From the NCBI GenBank assembly GCA_024195265.1, contig JAJLRJ010000006.1, positions 11,550,987 through 11,614,986 of the forward strand: DNA of 64,000 nt. The letters are read 5' to 3'. The translations under genes and the position numbers were made by a program. Positions 17,000-26,950 of this stretch are shown piece after piece. The notes beneath the pieces are model-generated. The model was given only the letters and a program-made list of their open reading frames with translations. It did no database searches and was not told the DNA's origin. Source of the DNA: Dendrophyllia cribrosa (Eukaryota > Cnidaria > Anthozoa > Scleractinia > Dendrophylliidae). The first letter of the stretch is position 1; the number at the start of each line of letters is the position of its first letter.

Positions 17000-17248
17000 A
17001 TGGAAAAAGAAGTAATAATAAAAAGAGGTAGGGGGCGACCGCCTATATACCAAACCCAAGAAGCCAAAAAAGAAGCTATTAAAAGATCCAAAACTCGTTA
17101 TATGTTAAATAAAGAGTGGTATTGCCGTGCATGTAATAACAATATCAACTACTCACTTGCTGGAAAATTCTGTCATTTGAAAACTAATAAACATATGGAT
17201 AATATTAATAGGCAGATCCGTGAATTCGTTCATTTAAACACACAATAA
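17000..17248 (+). CDS. AT-hook plus zinc-finger protein 1
   Basis: 82 residues. The N-terminal IKRGRGRPPIY is a canonical AT-hook (GRP core), and WYCRACNNN... HLKTNKH resembles a U1/C2H2-type finger (C-x2-C...H-x5-H). It binds AT-rich DNA by prediction. It is paralogous in plan to the next gene. ATG 17000 follows AATAATATA; a longer open frame from 16940 lacks an ATG. Likely an early regulator or genome-binding protein (inference). Confidence 0.75.
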   Translation: MEKEVIIKRGRGRPPIYQTQEAKKEAIKRSKTRYMLNKEWYCRACNNNINYSLAGKFCHLKTNKHMDNINRQIREFVHLNTQ

Positions 17249-17310
17249 AAACTAAGAAATATATAGTTTAATGGATCCATTATTGGATCACTTAAATTCT
17301 TGATAAAGGT

Positions 17311-17320
17311 TAAACGCACT
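17311..17320 (+). promoter_or_regulatory. AAACGCA-box promoter, copy 2
   Basis: TAAACGCACTAAAATGACTT, about 43 bp before the ATG at 17355. Confidence 0.5.
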
Positions 17321-17354
17321 AAAATGACTTAAAAAATAATCGTACTATATAGTA

Positions 17355-17567
17355 ATGGTAAAACAATCAAGGGGAAGACCTAAAAAGTATATGACCGATG
17401 AAGAAAAACGTATTATGGGACGTCTTTATTGTAAGAAGTATAATGACAATCCAGATAATAAATATCATTGCATTGAATGTAATAAATATTTTCATCCTGC
17501 AAGTAAATATAAACACAATAAAACTATGATGCATCAATTGAATTCACAAAAATACAACAACGAATAA
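17355..17567 (+). CDS. AT-hook plus zinc-finger protein 2
   Basis: 70 residues. AT-hook KQSRGRPKKY at the N-terminus, then a C2H2-like finger YHCIECNKYFHP...KHNKTMMH. Same layout as the neighbouring 82-residue protein, so probably an old duplication. Preceded by ACTATATAGTA and the AAACGCACT box. Role inferred as DNA-binding regulator. Confidence 0.75.
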   Translation: MVKQSRGRPKKYMTDEEKRIMGRLYCKKYNDNPDNKYHCIECNKYFHPASKYKHNKTMMHQLNSQKYNNE

Positions 17568-17650
17568 CGCAAGGCGATCATAAAAAGATAATCATATATG
17601 ACCAATCATATATAACTATCTCAAATTATTTCAAAAATGATTCCAAAAAT

Positions 17651-17668
17651 AAACGCACTATAAAAGGA
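17651..17668 (+). promoter_or_regulatory. AAACGCA-box promoter of PolB, copy 3
   Basis: AAACGCACTATAAAAGGACT about 55 bp before the PolB ATG; it merges the box with a TATAAAA sequence. The same box lies in both TIRs (3876-3884 inverted; 21514-21522), pointing outward. Confidence 0.55.
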
Positions 17669-17705
17669 CTTAAAGAAATATTATATAATTATATATATAT
17701 AGATA

Positions 17706-20700
17706 ATGGAAAAATCAGACTTAACAAAATTGAGTAAGTCTCAACTAATCCAAATGCTATTAAAGCAACAGAAGAAAAAACCTGAAATTATTGTGGTAGA
17801 TGATACCAAACCAGTTCCAACACCAAGGACTGTCAAACCAATCCCAGCACCTCGTAAGAGTGTAAATCAAATGGTTCAAGATTATGAAAACAATATAATT
17901 TTTCCACCAGTGCCAGCACCAAGAACTAAAAAACCAGTCCCATTACCAAGGACTAAGATAGAGCAAACAGATAAAGCTCTGAAAGGCTATACAAAGTCTT
18001 TTGAAATAAGTATCAAAAATAACAAAGACCCACTAGTGCAACTACAAAACACAAGAGAGGCTATAGCATATCATATTATAAGTACACTAAAATCCATGAA
18101 AGGACTGAAATTTGTTGAAACGCTTAAGGTAACATTCACAAAAATATCAGATGGAGAAATAGTGTATAAGACCGCATATTTCAACAGTGTAGCTCAAACA
18201 ATTATAAATAATCTAGAAATTACTAAATCACTACAATTGTCAAAACAGCAAATCTTGAATAAAATAGCTCAATGGATATCTGAAGGGTCTGGTTGGACTG
18301 TTAAATCAGTTGAAAACCATTATCTTAATGTTGTAAAATATCAACCAATGAGAGGCTCTTCATATATTAAACTACCCCAAGAACTCAGAAACAGTGCGAA
18401 GGGATTGATCAACATGAAAAATGAGGATAATGAATGCTTTAGGTGGTGTCACATTAGACATTTGAATCCTCAAGACAAATACCCACAGAGAATTAAAAAA
18501 GTTGACAAGCAATTCATTAAAAATTTAGATTATTCGGGGATTGAATTCCCAGTAACCACCAAACAGTACAACAAGATTGAAAAACAAAATAATATCAACA
18601 TAAATGTTTTCGGTTATGAAGATCAACAACCATTTCCTATTTACATATCCCAAGAAAAATTTGAAGATCAAATGCATTTATTATTGATAACAGAAGGCGA
18701 AAACAAACATTATGTATTAATAAAAGACTTCAATAAATTTATGTACAATCAAACAAAACATGAACATAGAAAGCATTTTTGTATGTATTGTTTACAATGT
18801 TTCAGTAGTGAAAGAGTATTATTAAATCATAAAGAAAATTGCATCATCATAAATGGAAAACAAGCCATAAAAATGCCGTCAAAGGATAATAACATATTGA
18901 AATTCAACAACTTTCATAAGCAGTTGCCTGTACCATTTGTCATCTATGCAGATTTTGAAGCTATTGTAGAAAAAATAGAAGGATGCAGGCCAAACAATGA
19001 CAAATCATATACAGAAGCCTATCAAAAACATACAGATTGTGGATATGGTTATAAAGTGGTTTGTTGTTATGATAACAAATACACGAAACAAACACAAATA
19101 TACAGAGGTGAAAAAGCCGTATACAAATTTATGGAAGCTATGCTAGAAGAAGTTAAGTATTGTAAAAATATTATGAAAAAGGAATTTAACAAACCATTAA
19201 AAATGACAAAAGATGATGAAGAGGAATTTCAAAAAGCTAAAAAATGTCATATTTGTAATAAAAAATATACTGATAAGGACATTCGAGTTCGAGACCATTG
19301 CCATATTATAGGCAAATACAGAGGCTCTGCTCATCAAGATTGCAACCTGAAACTCAAAATAAAACCAGAAGAAATAAAAATACCTGTTATATTTCACAAT
19401 CTCCGTGGGTATGACAGTCATTTTATAATGCAAGAGATTGGTGAAATAGTCAAGAAGCATACATATACAAATAAGAAAGGTGAAAAGTGTCAAATGAATA
19501 TCAATGCCATACCTAACAACATGGAGAAGTATATGGCTTTCATGTTGGGTAATCATCTTACCTTTATTGATAGTTTCCAATTTATGAGCTCAAGTTTGGA
19601 AAAACTAGTGAGCAATCTACCAAAAACATTGTTGAAATACACCTCTCAAAAATTCAAAGGTGAAAAACTTGATTTAATGTCACAAAAAGGAGTATACCCT
19701 TACGACTACATGGACAGTTATAATAAATTCGATGAAAAGCTACCACCGAAAGAAGAATTTTACAGCATATTAAATGATGAACATATATCAGACGAAGACT
19801 ATAAACATGCCCAAAATGTGTGGAATACATTCTCTCTTAAAAATATGGGTGAGTACCATGACTTATACCTTAAATCTGACATCATTCTGTTAGCTGATGT
19901 ATTCGAAAACTTCAGGAAAACATGCCTAGAATACTATAAACTTGATCCATGTCATTATTTCACATCTCCCGGTTTGTCATGGGATGCTATGCTAAAAATG
20001 ACTGACATTAAATTAGAGCTTATGGTCGATATTGATATGTTTCAATTTATTGAAAAGGGCATGCGTGGCGGAATCAGCTATATAGCCAACCGCTATGGAA
20101 AAGCAAACAATAAATACATGAAAACATATGATGAGAAGGCGCCCTCAAAGTATATCATGTATCTTGACGCCAATAATCTGTATGGCTGGGCAATGAGTCA
20201 ATACCTTCCAACAGGCGGATTCAGATGGATGACACAAAAACAGATCGATAAGATAGACCTAGCCAAGTATAAAGAAGATAGTGAGAAGGGTTTGATACTG
20301 GAAGTAGATTTAGAGTATCCTGAAGGGTTACACAATCTTCATAATGACTACCCGCTAGGACCGGAAAAGGTTAAAGTAACTGAGAGTATGTTGTCTGGGT
20401 ATTGTAAAAACATCGCGAAGAAATATAAAATATCAACTGGTTTAGTTCATAAATTGATACCAACCTTGAAGAACAAAGAAAAATACGTGCTCCATTATAG
20501 GAACCTTCAATTATACACTGATCTTGGTTTGAAAATAACTAAAGTCCATCGAGTACTAGAGTTTGATCAATCTCCTTGGTTAAAACAGTATATCGACTTT
20601 AATACAGAAAAAAGGAAGAACGCAAAAAATGCTTTTGAAAAAGACTTCTTTAAACTTATGAATAACTCTGTATTTGGTAAAACGATGGAAAATATTAGAA

Positions 20701-20747
20701 AGCGAGTAGATGTAAGACTAATCACCGATGAAAAAAAAAACTATTGA
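17706..20747 (+). CDS. DNA polymerase B (protein-primed type), N-terminal part
   Basis: 1013 residues to a premature stop. An N-terminal SAP-like helix is followed by four P-x-P-x-P-R motifs (residues 36-82). A C2H2 finger (FCMYCLQCF...H, about 358) precedes exonuclease motifs YADFEA (about 414), an HNH-like CHIC...DHCH...C insert (about 510-550), HNLRGYDSHF (about 563) and LKSDIILLADVFE (about 720). Polymerase motif A (LDANNLYGWAMSQYLP, about 818) and motif B (KLMNNSVFGKT, about 982) follow. It ends within an A10 run (20731-20740) before motif C. Replicates the element's genome. The rest of the enzyme continues in the -1 frame at 20741 onward; the junction again reads A_AAA_AAC in phase. Confidence 0.93.
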   Translation: MEKSDLTKLSKSQLIQMLLKQQKKKPEIIVVDDTKPVPTPRTVKPIPAPRKSVNQMVQDYENNIIFPPVPAPRTKKPVPLPRTKIEQTDKALKGYTKSFEISIKNNKDPLVQLQNTREAIAYHIISTLKSMKGLKFVETLKVTFTKISDGEIVYKTAYFNSVAQTIINNLEITKSLQLSKQQILNKIAQWISEGSGWTVKSVENHYLNVVKYQPMRGSSYIKLPQELRNSAKGLINMKNEDNECFRWCHIRHLNPQDKYPQRIKKVDKQFIKNLDYSGIEFPVTTKQYNKIEKQNNININVFGYEDQQPFPIYISQEKFEDQMHLLLITEGENKHYVLIKDFNKFMYNQTKHEHRKHFCMYCLQCFSSERVLLNHKENCIIINGKQAIKMPSKDNNILKFNNFHKQLPVPFVIYADFEAIVEKIEGCRPNNDKSYTEAYQKHTDCGYGYKVVCCYDNKYTKQTQIYRGEKAVYKFMEAMLEEVKYCKNIMKKEFNKPLKMTKDDEEEFQKAKKCHICNKKYTDKDIRVRDHCHIIGKYRGSAHQDCNLKLKIKPEEIKIPVIFHNLRGYDSHFIMQEIGEIVKKHTYTNKKGEKCQMNINAIPNNMEKYMAFMLGNHLTFIDSFQFMSSSLEKLVSNLPKTLLKYTSQKFKGEKLDLMSQKGVYPYDYMDSYNKFDEKLPPKEEFYSILNDEHISDEDYKHAQNVWNTFSLKNMGEYHDLYLKSDIILLADVFENFRKTCLEYYKLDPCHYFTSPGLSWDAMLKMTDIKLELMVDIDMFQFIEKGMRGGISYIANRYGKANNKYMKTYDEKAPSKYIMYLDANNLYGWAMSQYLPTGGFRWMTQKQIDKIDLAKYKEDSEKGLILEVDLEYPEGLHNLHNDYPLGPEKVKVTESMLSGYCKNIAKKYKISTGLVHKLIPTLKNKEKYVLHYRNLQLYTDLGLKITKVHRVLEFDQSPWLKQYIDFNTEKRKNAKNAFEKDFFKLMNNSVFGKTMENIRKRVDVRLITDEKKNY

Positions 20748-21436
20748 AATATGCCAGTAAACCAACGTATGTTAGTAGTAAGATCTTCAACGAAAATCTA
20801 GTAGCTGTGCATAAGATCAAAGAAACACTTACCCTAAACAGGCCGGCATATGTGGGTATGTGCATCTTAGATTTAAGCAAGACGTTAATGTACGATTTCC
20901 ATTATAACTACATTAAAAAGAAATACGAAGACAAAGCCAAGTTACTCTTCACAGACACAGACAGCTTGACCTATGAAATCGAAGCTGAAGATGTATACCA
21001 AGACTTTTGGAATGATAAAAATAAATTCGATAACAGCGACTACCCTGAAAGCTCCCCGTATTTTGATAAGACAAATAAAAAAGTTATTGGTAAATTCAAA
21101 GATGAAGCCGCAGGAGTTCCTATTTGTGAATTTGTTGGGTTGCGATCCAAAATGTATAGTTACATAAAAGATAACCAAAAAGGAGGAAAGACAGCCAAGG
21201 GAATCAAAAAGAATATTATCAAAAATAATATCAAGCATCAGGATTATAAAGAAACGTTATTAGGAAATAAACAGATGCATCACACTATGAAAACAATAAG
21301 AAGTCAAAACCATAAATTAGGAAGTTATGAAATCAATAAAGTATCACTCAGCTGTTTCGATGACAAAAGGTATATATCAGATGATGGTATAAATTCATAT
21401 GCTTATGGACATTATAAAATAACTTTCCTTAATTAA
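20744..21436 (+). CDS. DNA polymerase B, C-terminal part in -1 frame
   Basis: Continues the polymerase directly after the A10 run: the TKPTYV-type region, NRPAYVGMCILDLSK, then motif C LFTDTDSLTYE with its catalytic Asp pair, and the conserved tail to the stop at 21436, 12 bp before the right TIR. The family is continuous across this point, so the two frames are one gene interrupted by a net one-base shift. Causes may be a one-base deletion in a homopolymer (real or sequencing), or slippage during expression. The ATG at 20744 lies inside the family and is probably not a true start. Confidence 0.9.
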   Translation: MKYASKPTYVSSKIFNENLVAVHKIKETLTLNRPAYVGMCILDLSKTLMYDFHYNYIKKKYEDKAKLLFTDTDSLTYEIEAEDVYQDFWNDKNKFDNSDYPESSPYFDKTNKKVIGKFKDEAAGVPICEFVGLRSKMYSYIKDNQKGGKTAKGIKKNIIKNNIKHQDYKETLLGNKQMHHTMKTIRSQNHKLGSYEINKVSLSCFDDKRYISDDGINSYAYGHYKITFLN

Positions 21437-21447
21437 ATCCTGTGTAG

Positions 21448-21695
21448 ACTTCCTATGTTTCCGAGAATTGTGTCACGCAAAGGATTCTATTATGTGGAAT
21501 CACGCAATGGAATAAACGCACTTTGTTTTAATTAACATATAGTTTCATTTGATTTTTCTATATTTTTTAATCTGATTTTTCCATGTGATTATTCCATGTG
21601 ATTGTGCCATCAGATGGGAAGTAGTTATAGAGTTGGCTTGGTATCAGATCAGTTTTGCAAAACTGATCTGGTACCAAGCCAACTCTATAACTACT
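21448..21695. repeat. Right terminal inverted repeat
   Basis: Inverted copy of 3718-3937 with a 13-base internal duplication and a small insertion. Contains the outward AAACGCACT box at 21514-21522 and the inverted 3'-end motif at 21448-21468, 12 bp after the PolB stop. Confidence 0.92.
21620..21695. repeat. Palindromic right terminus (hairpin-capable)
   Basis: 76-base palindrome centred between 21657 and 21658 (TTTTGCAAAA) with a single mismatched pair (T at 21645 region versus C). Mirrors the 74-base left palindrome. The odd base has the same orientation at both ends. Confidence 0.92.
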
Positions 21696-21701
21696 ACTGA
21701 G
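21696..21701. repeat. Right target-site duplication (ACTGAG)
   Basis: Six bases after the terminal ACTACT. They match the left ACTGAC except for the last base. Confidence 0.75.
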
Positions 21702-21745
21702 TCTATTGGCGACATTTTGCTTGGTCCGGAGGAAACCAAAATTGA

Positions 21746-21795
21746 TATAAACTTTTCCTATATAAACTTTTCCTATATAAACTTTTCCTATATAA
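21746..21795. repeat. 15-bp tandem repeat
   Basis: Just over three copies of TATAAACTTTTCCTA in host DNA about 50 bp right of the Polinton. Confidence 0.85.
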
Positions 21796-21917
21796 GTGCT
21801 AGCAGCAATTGGAGCGTTATTTAATATGAGGAGTGGAGTTAATGTCCAACATTAACGAATTTATAAAAATGTTGACTCCTACTGAGTTATGAAACGCATG
21901 ACTTAAACTCAAAAAAC

Positions 21918-22960
21918 TTAAGAGCCAATGTCTGAAATTTTCGAAAATCGGGCGTCACTCACAAAATTTCGGATTTCTTCATATTTTGCCCAAATAATCT
22001 CTATAGTGAAGTATTTTCAAAAATAACATTAAAAATTGTAACGGCGTTTTATTTTTTTCGAAAACGGGCAAAGTTTGAAAAACGGCAAATCGGCGGCCTT
22101 TCAGTTGTGAAACTGGCGAAAAATTACACATTTTCATCTCGCTCGTACAGAAAAACGCGATACCATACATAAATAAAATGTGGCCACAACATAAACACGC
22201 TCTTGTTCTTCACACTACTGTTATTTACTTTGGATTAGCAGTTGAAATAAGAATATTTCGGCCGTTAGAAAAAACATGATTTCTTCCATTTTAAAAATTA
22301 GCAAATTTGAACCAATTTCAACGCCGTGGAAACCCAATTGGTACGTTGAGTTTGAAAACAAAATTAAGACAGTCTTGAAGCACAACTTCTGCTGTTTACT
22401 GTGGTGAAATATTTCTGGCGGCACTTTAAAAGTGCCCCGTCGAGAGACCAAAATGTGAAGGGTAGTTTGACACCAGGAGAATTTGTGACACGAACCTGAG
22501 CGCCGACACTACGCACAAAATGTTTATCGATAAAAATAGTTCCTGAGATAGAGCCTTTTTCAGAATCGTAAAGACTTCAGAAGAACTTTATCTATCCTTC
22601 GCTAACTTAAAATGATATCTTTTAAGCAGTTTGTTGGGATACGGAGTAGAGACACGAACATCATGTTGTGCGACCTTACAAATAACAGCGATCAACACTT
22701 ACCCGCTTTTTCATCAGAAAATTAAACTGACCCGAACCTTGAATTGCGTTTATAATAAAGACAACCCTGCACTCCAATCCATTATATTGCTGAGATCATA
22801 TCATAGCGTTATTTACTCCAAATTTGTTAAAACAACAGTCGCTAAATGACAGTTCGGAAGTTTCCCACAATGTGTTGCAAAGAGATTGCGTGACGCGTAG
22901 CACGCTGGAATTTGTTGCGTGCTTATGGTATCGGTCACGGAAAGAACATTGCCGTGGAAA
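21918..22960. repeat. Left long inverted arm
   Basis: Reverse complement of 26951-28043; coordinates sum to 49961 over the outer ~530 bp with no indels, then small indels appear. The short frames at 21979-22170 and 22221-22451 recur exactly in the other arm and are repeat-derived. Confidence 0.9.
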
Positions 22961-25065
22961 AGGTTTCAGGTCAGTGTCATTTAAGCCCCATTTACACGAG
23001 CAATTTTTCCTTGACAAGTTTACTTGCCAATTTTTATTGCTCGTGCAGTACAGTAATAAGCTCCTGCAGTGTACCAATAAGAGCAGCGCACCCCAGATTT
23101 CATGGCTGGGAGCCTTTAGGCTCTCTATGATTCTTCTATTAAAGAGCACAGCTTTGCACAGTATTTTGGTGCAGTCATGGAGCATGATTTATAATTTTAA
23201 TTTCTTTATTTGGTACTGCCATAATTGTACACGACATTACTTAAAGTTTTAACCCACCATTAAACATACAGTATTACTGGATTGTAACAGTGTTAAACTG
23301 AGGGTTTTAGTGATTGACGTTAAAAGTGTTATTTAGTATTTGTAACCCTAGCCAAAGGAATTTTCCTAAAATCTGCTACGTGGACATTAAGTTGAAGAAC
23401 TGTAAGTAGTATCTTGTAGTTATCAGTTCGTCCTTTGTCATCCTTGTAAGTGAGTCAGCCCACCGTGACCCACGTGCACCACTCCCGGTTTCTGGGTTGC
23501 TCAGTAGCAGTGGTTTTGTATATTGCAATAAATCTTTATATAGCCCAGCTGAGTCTTGGTTGTGATAGTAATAAACAACTATTAAAGTCTTAATAACTCT
23601 AGTTCTTCAAATGCACAGTGGACCAAGTGGTTGAATTGCTTCGATAAAGAAAACCACACAAGAGTCAAAATGCCATAAGTTGTAATAACTATTTATTAAT
23701 AAATTTACTGAAAATTAGTTCTAAACTTTTTTTCATTTCCTATTACAACATGTTATGATTTTATTGCTTTTATGTCTGGTTTATACTAGATTATGTCTGG
23801 TTTATACAGATTTATGTCTCCTCCATATCCCCATTCCCATCGCCATATCCTCATTCCTATCGTACCCCAGGCCCATCATATCCCAAATTTACACCTATAT
23901 GCTTAAAACTAAATATGATATTAGAAGCACAGTTTTTAATATTAAGACAGCAATACATTCACCCCCAAATTTTCACCTACTTTAGATCTGAAAACCAACG
24001 CGCTAGCCACTACATCATCATGCCCCCACAAAAATACGGTATGGATACATACAATACAACTTTTATTTTATAGAAATCAGATTAATAGTGGGGGGAGGGG
24101 GTATTGAAATTCTTCCCCAACAGAACAGGGGGAACCTGAAAAAATCCAGATTCACTAAGGGGGGGACATGAAAAAAAAATGGAAAATTTGTTAATTTCTC
24201 ACCCATTCCCCCCCCCCCCCCCCCCCCTCCCTCCCATAAATAATGAACGGTCCCTAAGTTTCGGTTGTGCCCGCAATGCGTAAATCAATAATATCCTTGC
24301 CACATTTTCCTTGTTGTCCGTCTACACGAGCAAATTTCTGACTTGACAATTTTTCGTTGTCAAGGAAAAGCTAGCATGCCAGGCTTTTCCTTGACAAGGA
24401 AAAATTATCCACTATTCTCCATCTACACGAGCAATAGGCCTTATCACGGTTTTTCCAAATTTTTATATTGGCCTGATAGCAAAAATCCATCGACACTACT
24501 GGAAAAAGCATCTCAAAATTAGTAAAGTAGCCGAGTTTAAAAGCGATATCTTTTAAAATAGTGGAGATATAGCTCCGCAAAGTCGGCAAATTTCACAGAC
24601 GTTCGTATCGCGTAGCAAAATTTCTTGCCTACCGGTAGGATACAAGATATTTTCGAAAACAAAAGTGAAATTCAAAGATATTTTTTTCTTTTTAGCCACT
24701 ATTGCACCCGCTTTCCGTTAATAGTTCATCAGAAAATTAAACTAACCCGAGCCTTGAATTGCGTTTATGATCAAGCCAATCATGCACTCCATTGTTGTAA
24801 ATAAATTCCTGCACAGCAAAAGTAGAGAAAAAAAAATCGTTCACAGCGAGCGAAAGAAAAGTATGGAATAATCTCGAAAAAAAATTCTTGCACAGCCTCA
24901 AGGCGGAAAACAAATCATGCATCACACAAGGCTTCTTCAATCTTCTTACAAGAGAAAATAAAACTGTAAAAGTGGTTAGCAATCTTGCATTACATTGGCC
25001 CTCCATTTTCTAGCTTTACAAGGGCAACTATCCTCAAAATCTTCAAGGAGGGCCATCGATGGCGC
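22961..25065. other. Transposon interior, no gene seen
   Basis: Contains two similar CCATTTACACGAGCAA / TTGCTCGTG inverted motifs (22985-23050 and 24315-24435), which look like small MITEs, and a poly-C tract near 24208-24228. No convincing coding sequence. Confidence 0.5.
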
Positions 25066-25200
25066 TTTTTTCATCACTGCCGGGCACGGGCACGACGCAT
25101 TTCTTTTGTAACTACATCCGGGTCGACCTTCCTGTCTGTGGATTGACCAATAGTAAATTTAGCCTCCAGGTAGGCTTTCTGCTTTTCATTGAATTGGTAG
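25066..25200 (-). pseudogene. Decayed transposon-type exon
   Basis: On the minus strand one frame reads FNEKQKAYLEAKFTIGQSTD and continues into a Lys/Arg-rich helix (DVVTKEMRRARARQ) before a stop. This K..YL..KF..G..T..K.DP..V..EMR pattern recurs in invertebrate transposon-associated proteins, usually before a C-terminal helical domain. A GWALK-like stretch lies just upstream in another frame. The function is unknown and the copy is frameshifted. Confidence 0.35.
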
Positions 25201-25441
25201 CAAGGGCTGTTCCATTTCCTTTAGCGCCCAGCCCGCCTTTAGGCTTTGGCCTTTGTTTGGGCTGCTAACTGAGCTTGAAAGAAAGGAAGAAGTGCAACGC
25301 TTTCGCTGAGGAGGGTGGCATACTGTTGTTTGGCCAGGTTCATTAGGGTGTGCCTCTCCGGTGACCTGGAGCAGGCTTTTAATGACAGATGGCGTTACAG
25401 GTCGGACGGCCGTTGAAACACTTTGATGCAGCCCCCGGGAG

Positions 25442-25567
25442 GTACTAGCCTGCAGGCAAGGCTCTCGTTCTTAGGGGTTGGGAGGAAGGGGTTCGGGGGG
25501 CCTCCTCCCCTCCCAAACCGCGAACCCGGTCCCGACCCCGAGAGCTTGCTCGCAGGCTAGGGGGGTA
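25442..25567. repeat. Small GC-rich inverted-repeat element
   Basis: GTACTAGCCTGCAGGCAAGG...CTCTCG at 25442-25467 is inverted, imperfectly, at 25539-25567. The centre is G/C-homopolymer-rich. MITE-like. Confidence 0.5.
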
Positions 25568-26227
25568 CTCGGATATTCTTGGCTGGGTATGTGCCGCCCG
25601 GGTCTTCAAATTTAGACCCCGTTTTAGAAAGAATTTGCACTCAAAATGTTACTCCATTCTAAAAATAGGTCAATTTTTAACACTCTGATTCTAGAAAAAT
25701 GATACGGAAAATGATATGCGATCTCGGATGGCAGAGCCTCGAAGCTCGCTGGGCTGTCAGCCGCCTATCCCTGATTGTTCACGGCCTTGTGGACGTTGAA
25801 AGTCAGATTCTGGTTAGGAGTACAAGTGGGCGTGTAACTAGACAATTCCAAGGTCAACACCACTTCTGGAATTTCCTGCGCAGTATTTAATTTAGATTTC
25901 GTAGAAATTGCGTAACTTTCAATAGCCCATTTTTTAAAAAAAGTTATTTCTTTGTTTGTTCGACTTATACATCAAAATACGACAATTCTGCTTCCACATA
26001 AATCAGCAACATAATTGCTTTGATTTCAAACAGAAGATAAAGACGATAAAGTCACGATCTACAATTTCTTTATTCACCATCTTATGAAGCTTTCGTGCGT
26101 TCGAAATATTATACCTCGTTCTAGGAAATGTCTCTAAAATGGATACCCGTTCGTTCTAGACCAGGAGTCCCAAAATTACGACCCCGTTAGGCGGCACATA
26201 CCCGTATAGGTATTTTTCGGAAGTACA

Positions 26228-26250
26228 CCCCCCCCCCCCCCCCCCCCCCC
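26228..26250. repeat. Poly-C tract
   Basis: About 23 C residues, with another of similar length near 26807-26832. Confidence 0.9.
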
Positions 26251-26470
26251 GCCCCTCCCCGGGATGCAGCCTTCCTGTGGGTATGAAAATACATTGGATG
26301 TTGGACGTTCAGGACTGTTTTCCTTGTCATCGGACGTGGCTGTTGAGACTGTAACTTGCGGTGGAGATGTCACAGAAACAGCTTTAGACCCACCAGCCGA
26401 AAACAGAACTGACAGCCAGCTGTAGCTCACATCTGTAATAGTATCACTATTCTCAGATACTTTTGCTTGC

Positions 26471-26508
26471 TTTTGAGACGTCAATATAAAGTCGTATTGA
26501 CGTCTCAA
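26471..26508. repeat. Short hairpin (TTTGAGACGTCAATA...)
   Basis: TTTGAGACGTCAATA is mirrored by TATTGACGTCTCAAA around a short centre, immediately left of the larger palindromic element. Confidence 0.75.
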
Positions 26509-26518
26509 AAATCTAGAC

Positions 26519-26719
26519 AAAACTAATTTCGATTTTAAGGCGCGCGTTAATACTGCATTATATTGACGGCGTTGGAAGAAAATATATTCCGTACTGGGCT
26601 CCGTCCCCGGGGCTCCGCCGCTTCGCGACTCCGCCCAATACGGAATATATTTTCTCCCAACTAGCCGTCAATATAATGCAGTATTGCAATTGACACCTCA
26701 AAATCGAAATTAGTTTATA
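26519..26719. mobile_element. Palindromic MITE with ~85-bp arms
   Basis: AAACTAATTTCGATTTTAAG... and ...AAAATCGAAATTAGTTT frame the element; inner arms ACTGCATTATATTGACGGC and GAAAATATATTCCGTA are mirrored. The GC-rich loop contains TCCCCGGGGCTCCGCC. Confidence 0.7.
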
Positions 26720-26950
26720 AGAGTATTGAAAACATAACTTCGTAGCAAAATAAAGGCGGTGTGTTATCGCAAAAGAGCCGGCAAGGGGCGTAGTGAAAGG
26801 GTGACACCCCCCCCCCCCCCCCCCCCCCCCCATAAATGACTTGTATATTTATCTACCAAATATACCTGAAAGACGATTTGAACATTAATTAAAATTGTAC
26901 CAAAACGAAGGAAACAGACTTTATACATTTCCGGACGTTACTCCTGTGAC

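Larger units (their letters stand above)
3718..21695. mobile_element. Full-length Polinton/Maverick (adintovirus-like) endogenous virus
   Basis: The element starts with AG and ends with CT, has long terminal inverted repeats, a 6-bp target duplication and about 20 genes. These include every Polinton hallmark: protein-primed-type DNA polymerase B, retroviral-type integrase, FtsK/HerA-like packaging ATPase, adenain-like cysteine protease, double-jelly-roll major capsid protein and single-jelly-roll penton. Leftward genes occupy about 3.9-9.7 kb (except the zinc-ribbon gene) and rightward genes 9.8-21.4 kb, with a divergent promoter region near 9.7-9.95 kb. Codon use is very AT-rich compared with the host CLN3-like gene. 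Most ORFs are intact; the exceptions are three -1 frame junctions (protease, integrase, PolB). It is either a recent insertion or one that uses frameshifting. Confidence 0.95.

Noticed and set aside
19197..19580. 127-residue minus-strand ORF inside PolB
   Set aside because: Antisense of the HNH-like and exonuclease region; no leader or motif.
21585..21824. 79-residue ORF across the right terminus
   Set aside because: Spans the palindrome and the 15-bp host tandem repeat; no start context.
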